Of a DNA stretch of 64,000 bases, positions 35,808 to 43,830 are shown in pieces (within the stretch, counting starts at the first letter, position 1; each line of letters begins with the position of its first letter). The stretch is taken from contig NZ_FOXS01000003.1 in NCBI RefSeq assembly GCF_900115775.1, forward strand, positions 1 through 64,000, in the 5' to 3' direction. The translations under genes and the position numbers were made by a program. The notes below the pieces were generated by a model, which did not search any database, had not been told where the DNA came from, and saw nothing but the letters and a program-made list of their open reading frames with translations. This DNA comes from Hymenobacter arizonensis (lineage in GTDB: Bacteria; Bacteroidota; Bacteroidia; Cytophagales; Hymenobacteraceae).

Positions 35808-36689
35808 TTAGGCCAGCGTGCGACTGCCGAGGCAGGCTGCGTCGTGCAGTGCCAGCAGGTCTTTGGCGGCCGGGCATACCTGGCCACTGCCGTAGTCGCC
35901 GATGAACTCGCACACCGAAAAATCAGCACTTTGAGCAGTGTAAGTCGATTCCCAGTCTGCTTGCGCCGTCAGCTGTTCGGCGTCCTGGTACGGGAACAGG
36001 TATGTTGGGCGCGCCAGGCCTATGCGCCAGGGCTTGGGTGTGAGACGGGCCCGGTAGCAAGCTTGCAGCCGGCACATGCGCGCATAAATCTCATCGGCTC
36101 CGAGGGCGGTAAACACTTGGTTGGCCACAGCATCAGTGGGAAGTATTTCGGCGTGCGTGGCCAGCAGACGGTAGCCCGCCCGGGTGCGGTAGAGCCGGAA
36201 GTGCCACGCCGGGTGCTGCTGTAGCCAGCGCTGCACCTTAGCTTCCAGCAGCGGCAAGGGCTCTATGGGAGGAACTGGAGGCGGCGTGGGAATGATGCGG
36301 AGCCAGCGCAAAAGCTCCGTGAAAAGCCCGGCACTTAGCTCGGGCCGGGGACGCAAATCGACTAGGTCTACGTCGACGAACATCAGGCGGCTGGTGTTCA
36401 GGACTAGTGCCCCGTAGGCGTTACGCGTAATGGCGCCCATCTCCTTGCCTTCGGGGGTGTAGAGGCGTTGTTCCAGCTTTTCGCGCAGGGGCTTGGCGCC
36501 GGCAGGGTACTCGTTTAGCCGTTCGCCGCTTTCGAGGCGGTCTTGGCGACTTAGCAGCTTCTGGCGAGCCTGCGCTGTTGCATCGGCCTGGTTGAGGTTG
36601 CTGCCAGCGTAGGCCACGAGGTCGTAATGCTCGCCAGTTGCCGGGGCATAAGCAGCCGTTTCTCGAGCCCAGAAATTGTAAATCTGCAT
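35808..36689 (-). CDS. Hypothetical protein with a DxD motif and a TRxG element
   Basis: A 293-residue soluble protein of unknown function. A hydrophobic strand ends in FVDVDLVDLR (D106 and D108), a Pro-rich linker TPPPVPPIEPLPLL follows, then FRLYRTRAGYRLLATH (164-179) and a Cys pair near 206-211. The order hDhD, then a strand with a basic RxG turn and a histidine, loosely resembles archaeo-eukaryotic primase folds, but this is inference and not a family match. The gene converges with the acidic hypothetical and stands alone. Confidence 0.55.
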   Translation of the reverse strand: MQIYNFWARETAAYAPATGEHYDLVAYAGSNLNQADATAQARQKLLSRQDRLESGERLNEYPAGAKPLREKLEQRLYTPEGKEMGAITRNAYGALVLNTSRLMFVDVDLVDLRPRPELSAGLFTELLRWLRIIPTPPPVPPIEPLPLLEAKVQRWLQQHPAWHFRLYRTRAGYRLLATHAEILPTDAVANQVFTALGADEIYARMCRLQACYRARLTPKPWRIGLARPTYLFPYQDAEQLTAQADWESTYTAQSADFSVCEFIGDYGSGQVCPAAKDLLALHDAACLGSRTLA

Positions 36690-36827
36690 GCGGGTAGAGC
36701 GGAAATATAGGCGCTGAAGGTAGCGGTTTCTGCAGTAGGGCTTACTTTGCTCCGCTGCTGGTTCATTTGACTTGGCTTACCTACTAGCGAAACTTCCTCG
36801 CCGCTCACATTCTGGATAGTTGCAACT

Positions 36828-37259
36828 ATGTTAATCAGAGAAGCTGAAGTAGCTGATATTTCGAAGATGTCAGACGTGCGTTTGTCGGTGAAGGAGAACG
36901 TGCTGAACACGCCCGGCGCCGTGACCTACGGGGATTATGTGGATTACCTGACGCGCCGCGGCAAAGGCTGGGTGGCGGAGGTTGAAGGCCACATCGTGGG
37001 CTTTGCCGTTGTCGATTTGCGGGGGCGTAATATCTGGGCGCTGTTTGTGCACCCGGATTTTGACCGGCAGGGAATAGGCCGCGCCCTGCACAACATCATG
37101 CTAGCCTGGTATTTCAGCCAAACCGATGAGCCCGTGTGGCTGGGCACGGAGCCGGGCACGCGGGCGGAGGCATTCTACCGCAAGGCGGGGTGGCGAGAGG
37201 TGGGAGTAAGGGCGAACGGGGAGGTGAAATTTGTGATGGCAGCCGGAAAGAATAAATAG
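36828..37259 (+). CDS. GNAT family N-acetyltransferase
   Basis: A 143-residue acetyl-CoA dependent transferase. The GNAT order is visible: an N-terminal LIREAEVADISKMSDVRL, beta strands with GFAVVDLRGRNIWALFVHPD, the acetyl-CoA loop RQGIGRALHN (Q/RxxGxG/A), and late AEAFYRKAGWREVG. Substrate unknown. It may share a transcript with the next gene, eight bases away from an alternative TTG start. Confidence 0.9.
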   Translation: MLIREAEVADISKMSDVRLSVKENVLNTPGAVTYGDYVDYLTRRGKGWVAEVEGHIVGFAVVDLRGRNIWALFVHPDFDRQGIGRALHNIMLAWYFSQTDEPVWLGTEPGTRAEAFYRKAGWREVGVRANGEVKFVMAAGKNK

Positions 37260-37285
37260 GCCAGTTTTTGAACAGCGAACGCAAT

Positions 37286-37942
37286 ATGGGTGAGCAATTG
37301 ATTAGCCAACTACGAACATTTCAAGCCAGGCGGAAATTTGCAAATAGTGAGTTTGAATTACGTGGCTTGATGCCTTCTGATAGTGATTTGTGTACGCGGT
37401 TAGACGAGTTGTTCTTTAATTGTTCCCAAGCTTTGATAGAGTTAATAGAACAAAATTATTCCCTGTCTCAACGCAAAAAATATTTAAAAGCATATTTGAA
37501 AAGCGTCGAAAGAAAGAGTCTTGATACTGAAGAAGCAGAATTTGTAGCTGAAGTATTTTTTGAGCTGGCGCAGATTGTAGATGTTGATATAAAATATCTG
37601 CTTAACAGTTGGTTGTATGGAAATTTAATGGGCTCGCTTATTAAGTTTTCGTCTTATTTCCGGAAGCCAGAACTTGTTATCGACACGCTCAGGCAGCCTT
37701 GTTCCAGCTGTTTGGCAGCTTTGGAAACAGTTGTTTTAGCCCGTAATACCGATGTTCCAGACGCCGTATTCCTTATTGTGAGGTGCAACGCCTGCGGAGG
37801 GTTCAATTTGGTAGACCACGGCCCAGGTATCGCCGAGATGCGCTTTATTAATTACACTTCAGTTGAGCAATTGGAAAAAAGTGAATATGATGCTGAGCGA
37901 GCCATGCGGAGGTTAGAGCAACTGAAGTACTTTCGGAAATAG
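37286..37942 (+). CDS. Uncharacterised protein with a C-terminal zinc-knuckle (DUF4844-like N-terminus)
   Basis: A 218-residue protein. The first 125 residues are helical, with SLDTEEAEFVAEVFFELAQI reminding me of DUF4844 (uncertain). Residues about 135-185 have paired cysteines, PCSSC and RCNAC, separated by about 25 residues, typical of a zinc ribbon. The gene is A+T rich with Lys/Asn codons unlike its neighbours, suggesting transfer. I chose the ATG at 37286 over TTG at 37268. Confidence 0.6.
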   Translation: MGEQLISQLRTFQARRKFANSEFELRGLMPSDSDLCTRLDELFFNCSQALIELIEQNYSLSQRKKYLKAYLKSVERKSLDTEEAEFVAEVFFELAQIVDVDIKYLLNSWLYGNLMGSLIKFSSYFRKPELVIDTLRQPCSSCLAALETVVLARNTDVPDAVFLIVRCNACGGFNLVDHGPGIAEMRFINYTSVEQLEKSEYDAERAMRRLEQLKYFRK

Positions 37943-37986
37943 AGTCGAAATTATTTATCAAAAACTGCCGATTTAAAGCAGGATAA

Positions 37987-39345
37987 TTATTTAACTAACA
38001 GCTGTACCGGGTGCTTTTCGCCGGCCCGGATGCGCAGCCACTCCGCGAGGCGCTGTTGCTCGGCGGGCGGCAGGGGGCGGCGGGTGCTTACCGAAACCAC
38101 CACGGTGGTATCGGCGCGTAGGGAGTCGGTGGCGGGCTGCAGGAGGCGGCTCAGGCCGAGTTGGCGCACGTTGGGGTGCTCAATCTGGACTTCGCGCAGG
38201 AGTACAGGCGCTGGGGGCAGGCCGGTGCTCAGGGGGCTATCGGCCGCGGCCAGCATTTGTTGGAGCTGCGCCAGCCGGGAATCGTAGCCGGCCATGGTTT
38301 GCTCGTTGCGGTTGTTCACGTCGTCGAGCAGGCTGTTGCGCAGGCTTCGGGCATCGGCCGAGTCGATGCCGGCGATGCCTTGGCGAATGGTCAGTTGCGT
38401 GTTGGTGGGCAGGCGGTATTCACTCAGGCGGCTGCGGGCGGCTTGTAGCTGCGTGGGCGTTAGGTTCTGGCCGGCCATCAGCACGTTGATGGTGCGGGTG
38501 TCGGGGTCGATACGGCGCGTGACCACGAAAGAAGCCGGTAAGTTCAACTGCTCTTCTACAAACTGCCGGGCGTTGTGGTTGAAGGTGGTGCGGCGCACAA
38601 TGCTAGAGGCCAGGTACACGCTGGGCACCGCCGTGAACAGCGCCACGGCCCAAATGCTGAGCTGCACCCGGCGGGCCTGCGACTTGCTGATGAAGGCATG
38701 CGCTGGAAAAGGCAGAATGCGCGTAACCAGAAACGTGGCCAGGGTAATGAACACACAATTGATGAAGAACAAATACAGCGCCCCAAACAAGTAGGCCCAG
38801 TGCGCCGTGGCCAGCCCGTAGCCGGCCGTGCACAGCGGCGGCATCAGGGCCGTGGCGATGGCCACTCCCGGCACCACATTGCCCCGGGCGCGGCGGGTGA
38901 GGCCCACGGCCCCCGCTGCCCCGCCGAACAGCGCAATGAGCACATCCCAGGTAGTGGGCGAGGTGCGGGCCAGCAGCTCAGAGCCGGCATCGGTGAGTGG
39001 CGTGAGCCGGAAGTAGAGTGCCGACACCGCCAGGCTAATGCCAGCCGCGATGACCAGGTTTTTCAGGCCCCGCCGAATGATGGCGACCTCCATGGTGGCC
39101 GCGCCAAACCCGATGCCCACAATGGGGCCCATGAGCGGCGAAATCAGCATGGCGCCAATGATAACGGCCGTGGAATTGACATTCAGCCCAACCGAGGCCA
39201 CCAGAATGGCGAAGATGAGCACCCACAGATTGGTGCCGCGGAAGGCAATACCTTCTTCCACACCGGCCAGAATAGCTTCGGGCTCGGCCATGTCGTGCGA
39301 GAGGTCGAAGCGCCAGCGCAGCCAGCGTAACAGGGGGAACTTCAT
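37987..39345 (-). CDS. DUF389 membrane protein
   Basis: A 452-residue protein. Its first 250 residues contain about six membrane segments with the DUF389 landmarks STAVIIGAMLISPLMGPIVG, GLTRRARGNVVPGVAIATAL and MPPLCTAGYGLA. The remaining 200 residues form a soluble, mixed alpha-beta tail. Transport is suspected for the family but no substrate is known. It converges with the zinc-knuckle gene (44-base gap). Confidence 0.88.
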   Translation of the reverse strand: MKFPLLRWLRWRFDLSHDMAEPEAILAGVEEGIAFRGTNLWVLIFAILVASVGLNVNSTAVIIGAMLISPLMGPIVGIGFGAATMEVAIIRRGLKNLVIAAGISLAVSALYFRLTPLTDAGSELLARTSPTTWDVLIALFGGAAGAVGLTRRARGNVVPGVAIATALMPPLCTAGYGLATAHWAYLFGALYLFFINCVFITLATFLVTRILPFPAHAFISKSQARRVQLSIWAVALFTAVPSVYLASSIVRRTTFNHNARQFVEEQLNLPASFVVTRRIDPDTRTINVLMAGQNLTPTQLQAARSRLSEYRLPTNTQLTIRQGIAGIDSADARSLRNSLLDDVNNRNEQTMAGYDSRLAQLQQMLAAADSPLSTGLPPAPVLLREVQIEHPNVRQLGLSRLLQPATDSLRADTTVVVSVSTRRPLPPAEQQRLAEWLRIRAGEKHPVQLLVK

Positions 39346-39399
39346 TGGAGCAGGGCGGAAGTTGGCTCCGCAAGTTGCACCGTTCAGGTTTTACCGCGG

Positions 39400-39810
39400 C
39401 TACTGCGCGGTGCTTATCCAAGCGGCGGCCTGGTCGAGGTCGTCGAATACCGACACGTTAACGTGCCGGGCAAGGTCGCGCACTACGCCGCTGGTATGCA
39501 GGCGGTGTTGAGGGGCGTCTGTTGGCAGCACCGCGTAGCGCGTGAAACCCGTTTCGGCCACCGTTTGGGGCAGCCACTCGGTCAGGAGCCACTCCCGGTC
39601 GGCATCGGCGGGCGCATCGGGCATGTCGCGGTGGTCGGCCAGAATGGCCGTCAACCGGTACCGTTTCAGGAGGTTGCGGGCGTGCATGTACAACCCGCGA
39701 AATTCTGCGCTGCTCAGTGGAGCGCCCGACCAATGCAAGTACACGTAGGCGTCGGGGACAAAATCGACGGACCCCACGGCATTGGAAAAATAATGGCGAG
39801 TGGGTTGCAC
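39400..39810 (-). CDS. STAS/SpoIIAA-like small protein
   Basis: A 136-residue cytoplasmic protein with the alternating strand-helix layout of STAS/SpoIIAA-like proteins: YVYLHWSGAPLSSAEFRGLY, then helix ARNLLKRYRLTAILADHRD, and late LHTSGVVRDLARHVNVSVF with a DDLDQAAAWI helix. It may sense or bind a small ligand. The start is GTG at 39810. It lies 54 bases upstream of the DUF389 gene on the same strand, so co-transcription is likely. Confidence 0.6.
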   Translation of the reverse strand: MQPTRHYFSNAVGSVDFVPDAYVYLHWSGAPLSSAEFRGLYMHARNLLKRYRLTAILADHRDMPDAPADADREWLLTEWLPQTVAETGFTRYAVLPTDAPQHRLHTSGVVRDLARHVNVSVFDDLDQAAAWISTAQ

Positions 39811-40149
39811 AGGGATTTTGAAGTGAATACCTGCTATACGCCGTGGCTACCGGATTCGGTTAATAAATACGCGCTGGAAAACTATTCGCTCGGGTTGGCG
39901 CACAGCTAAGCCGCTCAGCGAGAACAATGAATAATAGCACCGACTCAAGGCTAAGGTGATGTCCGGTAGCGCAGCTTAGCTTCTAGCTATAACGCAAACT
40001 ACTGGCCAGGAAAAGGGGCCGAAGTCAACCCTTGTCTGCCGTCCAAATAGGCTTCAATTGGCTTCTAACCTAATATTAATTGAACAACCTGCTCCCACCT
40101 CCGTACTTTAATGTAGTCTCGTTTTATAGTGCGATTAATTATTAAAGCC
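39811..40149 (+). other. 339-base gap between divergent genes, no gene recognised
   Basis: The gap separates the minus-strand STAS-like gene from the plus-strand lipoprotein gene. It becomes A+T rich near 40060-40149, where a promoter for the lipoprotein pair would be expected, but no TAnnTTTG element is found. No strong hairpin. Confidence 0.45.
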
Positions 40150-40422
40150 ATGAAAATCAAAAATATAGTTGTTGCCTCGTTGTTGCTTACTGGTTCGGTA
40201 CTCAGTAGTTGTTCGATTGGTAATTCCCTGACATCAGACTTAAATTCCAACAATCCTGCAATAGCTGAGCAGGCCCAGCGTGTGCAGGCCCTGGAGCAGC
40301 AAATGCGCCAACAAAAAGCCATTTCCGACGCGGAAAAACAGAAACTTGAAGGCCTCAAGCAGCAGCTGGACGGGGCCAAACAAAACTTAAGGGGTATTAA
40401 AACCCAGGCCAAAGCCGGCTAG
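40150..40422 (+). CDS. Small coiled-coil lipoprotein (first tandem copy)
   Basis: A 90-residue protein. A signal peptide ends in a lipobox-like LSSC (Cys about residue 20). Residues 25-85 form a helix-rich, Gln/Lys-rich coiled coil with regular EQQ and KQQ heptads (RVQALEQQMRQQKAISDAEK). It is shaped like a Braun-type or Lpp-like spacer lipoprotein of the outer membrane, but no C-terminal lysine attachment is visible. Its neighbour at 40488 is a clear paralogue. ATG at 40150 begins the signal peptide. Confidence 0.78.
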   Translation: MKIKNIVVASLLLTGSVLSSCSIGNSLTSDLNSNNPAIAEQAQRVQALEQQMRQQKAISDAEKQKLEGLKQQLDGAKQNLRGIKTQAKAG

Positions 40423-40487
40423 GGACTACCTTGCTCCCAACTAACCCCTCACAGGGCATTGCCGCACTTCACTTAGTTTCACCCCTC

Positions 40488-40772
40488 ATGAAAACCCTCC
40501 CAAGCGCCTCGGCCTTGCTACTCCTCTTAGGCTTGGCTTGCACCGGCTGCCAGTCTACTGGCGACACTTCGTCGGTTGCCGCCGACCTCAACTCGACCAA
40601 TCCCGCCGTGGCGGTTCAAGCCCAACGGGTGCAGGAGTTAGAGGGCCAGGTGAAGCAGCAGGAAGCTGTGATTGACGCTGAAAAATCGAAGCTCGAAGCC
40701 ATGCGCCAGCAGCTGGAAGGCGCCAAGCAAACGCTGGAAGGCGTGAAGAAAGAAGTGAGGGCGACGCCTTAG
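40488..40772 (+). CDS. Small coiled-coil lipoprotein (second tandem copy)
   Basis: A 94-residue paralogue of the preceding protein. The segments DLNSTNPAVAVQAQRVQELE and ISDAEK/VIDAEK-type repeats align without gaps over about 60 residues. The signal peptide ends in ACTGC, so the mature lipidated Cys is the second or first of the two. Same coiled-coil region, different N-terminal linker. The start is the ATG at 40488; an upstream TTG-like frame begins in the spacer. A strong bidirectional terminator follows at 40798-40851. Confidence 0.78.
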   Translation: MKTLPSASALLLLLGLACTGCQSTGDTSSVAADLNSTNPAVAVQAQRVQELEGQVKQQEAVIDAEKSKLEAMRQQLEGAKQTLEGVKKEVRATP

Positions 40773-40797
40773 TCTGCCCGGCAGTTTATAATAAAAT

Positions 40798-40851
40798 GAG
40801 CCCACCGAGGGCCGCAACGTTATTTACAACGTTGCGGCCCTCGGTGGGCTC
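40798..40851. terminator. Large bidirectional hairpin between lipoprotein and MscS genes
   Basis: A perfect 24-bp stem (40798-40821 with 40828-40851) around a 6-base loop, in a convergent gap. No long T tract on the plus side, so it may act mainly by structure. Confidence 0.75.
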
Positions 40852-40937
40852 AACTGCTTTAACTGCTTTAGAGGTAGCAAGCGCTGGGGCTCTTTTCCTC
40901 TTGAAATAAGCTTCCGAAATGCTATTGGCCACGCGCT

Positions 40938-41915
40938 TTAGGTATGGGGTTCTCGGTCGTTGGCGTTTTGTGCTTCGGCCTCGGCCTCGGCTTGAGCGTC
41001 GGCGCGCGAGGGAGGCACGTTGCTTTTGCCGGCGGGCCAGCCTTCGCGCTGGCGGCTGCGGTTGCCGTCGACGACTTCGGTTTGGTCGTGCAACAGGATT
41101 TGCTGCGTAGGAAACGGCAGGTCGATGCCATTGGACGAAAGCTTGTTCTTGATGGCTTCCAGCACCCGGTCTTGCGCATCGAGCACATCGGCCTGGCGGG
41201 GCGGGTTTACCCACCAGCGCGCCCGGATGTTGACGGAGCTCTCGGCCAGGTCCATCACTAGGGCTTCGGGGGCGGGGTCTTGGAGCACGCCTTCGGTTTC
41301 GCGCATGGCTTCGAGCATCAGCGCGCGGGCCTGGGCAATGTCGTCGCCGTAGCCAATGCCGACGTCGTATTGCAGGCGGCGCTGGTCGTAGGCGGTATTC
41401 ACCGTCACGGCATTGGTAAATAGTTCGGCGTTGGGAATCACCACGCGCCGGCCGTCATAGGTTTTGATGGTAGTGGCGCGGGTCTGGATGAACTCGACCG
41501 TGCCTTCAAAGTCCTTGTATTTAATCTGGTCGCCAATCTTGAACGGCTCGGTCAGCAACAGCAGAATGCCAGCCAAGAAGTTTTGAAAAATGTCTTTGAA
41601 GGCAAAGCCAATGGCAATGCCGCCCACGCCCAGCGCACTTACCAAGCTGGCCGGGGTGAAGCCAGGCAGAATAATCGTAACCGTGACCAGCAACCCCAGA
41701 ATGAGCATGGCCACGTAGGCCAGCCGGCCCAGCAGCAGCGACAAGCTATGGTTTTTGCCTTTGCTGCGCGTTATCCGCCGTACCACCGCCCGCACCCCGC
41801 GGGCCAGCAGCGCAAACACCACGAATATGACTACCCCAATGGCAATATTGGGCAACGCCCGCATTAGGTCGCGGCCAATTTCGTTTAGTTTCTGCCAGGC
41901 GATTGAGAAGTCCAT
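40938..41915 (-). CDS. MscS family mechanosensitive channel
   Basis: A 325-residue small-conductance mechanosensitive channel. Three membrane segments lie near residues 20-110; the pore-lining third segment is LVSALGVGGIAIGFAFKDIFQ with the MscS Gly/Ala pattern. The beta domain follows, with EPFKIGDQIKYKDFEGTVE and RATTIKTYDGRRVVIPNAEL. The C-terminal 50 residues are Ala/Glu-rich and poorly conserved. It opens under membrane tension to release osmolytes. Confidence 0.93.
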   Translation of the reverse strand: MDFSIAWQKLNEIGRDLMRALPNIAIGVVIFVVFALLARGVRAVVRRITRSKGKNHSLSLLLGRLAYVAMLILGLLVTVTIILPGFTPASLVSALGVGGIAIGFAFKDIFQNFLAGILLLLTEPFKIGDQIKYKDFEGTVEFIQTRATTIKTYDGRRVVIPNAELFTNAVTVNTAYDQRRLQYDVGIGYGDDIAQARALMLEAMRETEGVLQDPAPEALVMDLAESSVNIRARWWVNPPRQADVLDAQDRVLEAIKNKLSSNGIDLPFPTQQILLHDQTEVVDGNRSRQREGWPAGKSNVPPSRADAQAEAEAEAQNANDREPHT

Positions 41916-42138
41916 AAGCTGGTTTTATTGGTAAGCGCTAGTGCCAGCTGCTACGAATGCTGCCGCGGCTGCGAGCAAAAGCTCAGGGCTCTTACCGTGC
42001 TAAAAGCAGGCTGAGTGCGGTGATTATTGGCGAGCTTTTATGGAGCAAGCGGCACGCAGCCCGTCGAGAAAGCGGGCAAAGAGATGCCCGATAAGCTTGC
42101 CTGCAGAAGCAAGAGAACTTCTGAAGTACAAGCTTGAT

Positions 42139-42468
42139 TTAGGCAGCCATGGCCTGACGGCAGGCCTGCTCGCAGCGGCGGCAAGCTTCGGCGCACTCTT
42201 GGCAGTGCTGGTGCTGGTGGCTGGCGCATTCGTCGCCGCAGGCCTTGCAGAGCTCGGCGCATTCGCGCATGAGGTGGGAGGCGTGTTCCGAGCCACGGGC
42301 CACGAAGCGGGCAGTCAGGGCACAGAGGTCGGAGCAGTCGCGGTCGAGGGCAACGCAGCGGGCCATCATTTTCACGTGGTCTTCCTGTAGGCAGGCGGTG
42401 GCACAATGCTCGCAGGCGGCTATGCAGGCGTTTAAGGCGTCGAGTAGTTGCTGATGTTGCTGATGCAT
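42139..42468 (-). CDS. Four-helix bundle copper-binding protein (Csp-like)
   Basis: A 109-residue protein with 16 cysteines in CxxC/CxxxC spacing along four helices, for example CIAACEHCATAC, CAELCKACGDEC and CQECAEACRRCEQAC, with several His (HQQHQQ, SHQHQHC). This is the layout of the cytosolic copper-storage proteins, which bind many Cu(I) ions inside the bundle. No signal peptide, so cytoplasmic storage or detoxification is likely. It stands alone; no copper ATPase or regulator is adjacent. Confidence 0.9.
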   Translation of the reverse strand: MHQQHQQLLDALNACIAACEHCATACLQEDHVKMMARCVALDRDCSDLCALTARFVARGSEHASHLMRECAELCKACGDECASHQHQHCQECAEACRRCEQACRQAMAA

Positions 42469-42876
42469 ACCGAAATAATTAAGTGAAATAATAGCCCCTT
42501 ATTTTATACTACCCGCTTTGTCAAAAGGTTAACTAAAGCTAATTGCGTTGTAGGGCATTCGAACCCCATGTGACAATTGCACGCCGTGTTTAAAATCAAT
42601 TGCAGAGCTACGTCGCTGCAGGCCAGATACCAGCTGGTGAGTGCGGAAGCAAATGTGGCATCTTGCGGCTCGGTAATGCCACCTCTGCATCTCAGACCCT
42701 GGCTTGTTGGCAAAATGAAGCCAATGAATCGAGCCTGCTTAATAGTTTGCAGCTATTCTCAAGTGGCTACCATGATGCTTGCTTCATTGTGTGCCGGCTG
42801 CTCAAGCGAAGCAGTTTTTCCTGTCGGACTTATTTGCATTCCTTACTTTTGACTTTTCCCGCTTTATAAAGGTTTT
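42469..42876 (+). other. 408-base gap between divergent genes, no gene recognised
   Basis: Short open frames on both strands lack family resemblance, and their starts have no support. The right end holds the TAnnTTTG element for the cupin gene. The left end is A+T rich and probably carries the promoter for the copper-binding protein. Confidence 0.45.
42844..42851 (+). promoter_or_regulatory. Bacteroidota -7 element for the cupin gene
   Basis: TACTTTTG fits TAnnTTTG, 26 bases before the ATG at 42877. Confidence 0.5.
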
Positions 42877-43383
42877 ATGCCCACCACCGACACCCAAAAG
42901 GAAGCACTGTTTCAAATAGTGGCAGCCCAGCTCAAAGAACAAGGTTTCACCGTTGCCAAAGAAGACGCCACGCGTCCTTGGGGCGGTTTTTTCGTCATCG
43001 ACGAAGACCAGGCCCAACAGTTCGCTGATACTTATTTCAACGGTTTATCCGTCGACCAGCTGCGGATATCCGGCAAGCTGAGCCCTAAGATGCTGCTAGT
43101 TGCCCCGCACCAGCGCCTTTCCTGGCAGTACCACCACCGCCGGGCCGAAATCTGGCAGGTAGTGCAGGGCCCCGTGGGCGTGGCCACCAGCACCACCGAC
43201 GAGCAAGGCGAAGTGAAAAACTATCAGGTCGGCGAGCGCATCGTGCTGCAACAGGGCGAACGCCACCGCCTGGTGGGCCTAAAAGAGTGGGGCGTGCTAG
43301 CCGAAATCTGGCAGCATACGGATGCCAATCAGCCCTCGGACGAAGACGATATCGTGCGCGTGCAGGACGACTTTGGGCGGTAG
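42877..43383 (+). CDS. Cupin, type II phosphomannose-isomerase-like
   Basis: A 168-residue single-domain cupin. The RPWGGFFVID motif near residue 34, the LLVAPHQRLSWQYHHRRAEIW metal-binding stretch near residue 72 and the later QQGERHRLVG give the metal-binding His/Glu of the cupin fold, in the spacing of the ManC C-terminal (type II PMI) domain. It could interconvert a sugar phosphate, for example mannose-6-phosphate, but single cupins often do other things. Own promoter at 42844. Confidence 0.82.
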   Translation: MPTTDTQKEALFQIVAAQLKEQGFTVAKEDATRPWGGFFVIDEDQAQQFADTYFNGLSVDQLRISGKLSPKMLLVAPHQRLSWQYHHRRAEIWQVVQGPVGVATSTTDEQGEVKNYQVGERIVLQQGERHRLVGLKEWGVLAEIWQHTDANQPSDEDDIVRVQDDFGR

Positions 43384-43399
43384 GCGTTGCCTGTGCACC

Positions 43400-43565
43400 G
43401 GGCACCTCACCCCCTGACCCCCTCTCCAAAAAAGAGGTGGCACCGGTCATGCCTTGATAATAGTATTAAATAAAAAGCCTGCTGTTCAGCAGGCTTTTTA
43501 CATCTTACGCCAGGGCAAAGCTGGTGCCCCTCTTTTTGGAGAGGGGGTCAGGGGGTGAGGTGCCC
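43400..43565. repeat. Inverted repeat enclosing a terminator
   Basis: Arms 43400-43444 and 43523-43565 match as reverse complements with a 28-bp perfect run and two single-base indels. The core is C-rich (CACCTCACCCCCTGACCC). The terminator at 43472-43499 sits in the middle. Confidence 0.9.
43472..43499 (+). terminator. Rho-independent terminator (cupin side)
   Basis: A 13-bp perfect stem (43472-43484 with 43487-43499) with A5/T5 edges and a 2-base loop; it can serve both strands. Confidence 0.88.
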
Positions 43566-43586
43566 CCGCGTGCAGCTACAGAAATA

Positions 43587-43775
43587 TCACCCTTCGTCTT
43601 CCTCCGGCTTCACCTTTTTCATAGCTTCAGTCAGCGACTGCTGCAGCTTAGCCCTGGAATCAGCCGCGGCCTTTACATCGATTTTGTATTCCTTTTGAAG
43701 CCGTTCCCAGTCTTCAATCGAAATGAAAACCCCGGTGATTTTACCCTTCTCATCCGACAGATATTTAATGTCCAT
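43587..43775 (-). CDS. Orphan antitoxin-like small protein
   Basis: A 62-residue protein: strand-helix MDIKYLSDEKGKITGVFISIEDWERL resembling Phd/YefM-type antitoxin N-termini, followed by a charged helix rich in Lys/Glu. The typical partner RelE-like toxin is absent on both sides. It may be a solitary repressor or the remnant of a toxin-antitoxin pair. Downstream on the same strand the inverted repeat and terminator begin at once. Confidence 0.6.
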   Translation of the reverse strand: MDIKYLSDEKGKITGVFISIEDWERLQKEYKIDVKAAADSRAKLQQSLTEAMKKVKPEEDEG

Positions 43776-43830
43776 GGTGTGCTGCTAGGTTAAAAGTTAG
43801 TGTGAATCAGCCTGCATACGCAGCGCTGAT

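Noticed and set aside
42577..42852. A 91-codon frame in the gap before the cupin gene
   Set aside because: No family, no start context, and it overlaps the promoter element.
43085..43450. Minus-strand frame across the cupin gene and the inverted repeat
   Set aside because: It is generated by the C-rich arm and the shadow of the cupin gene.
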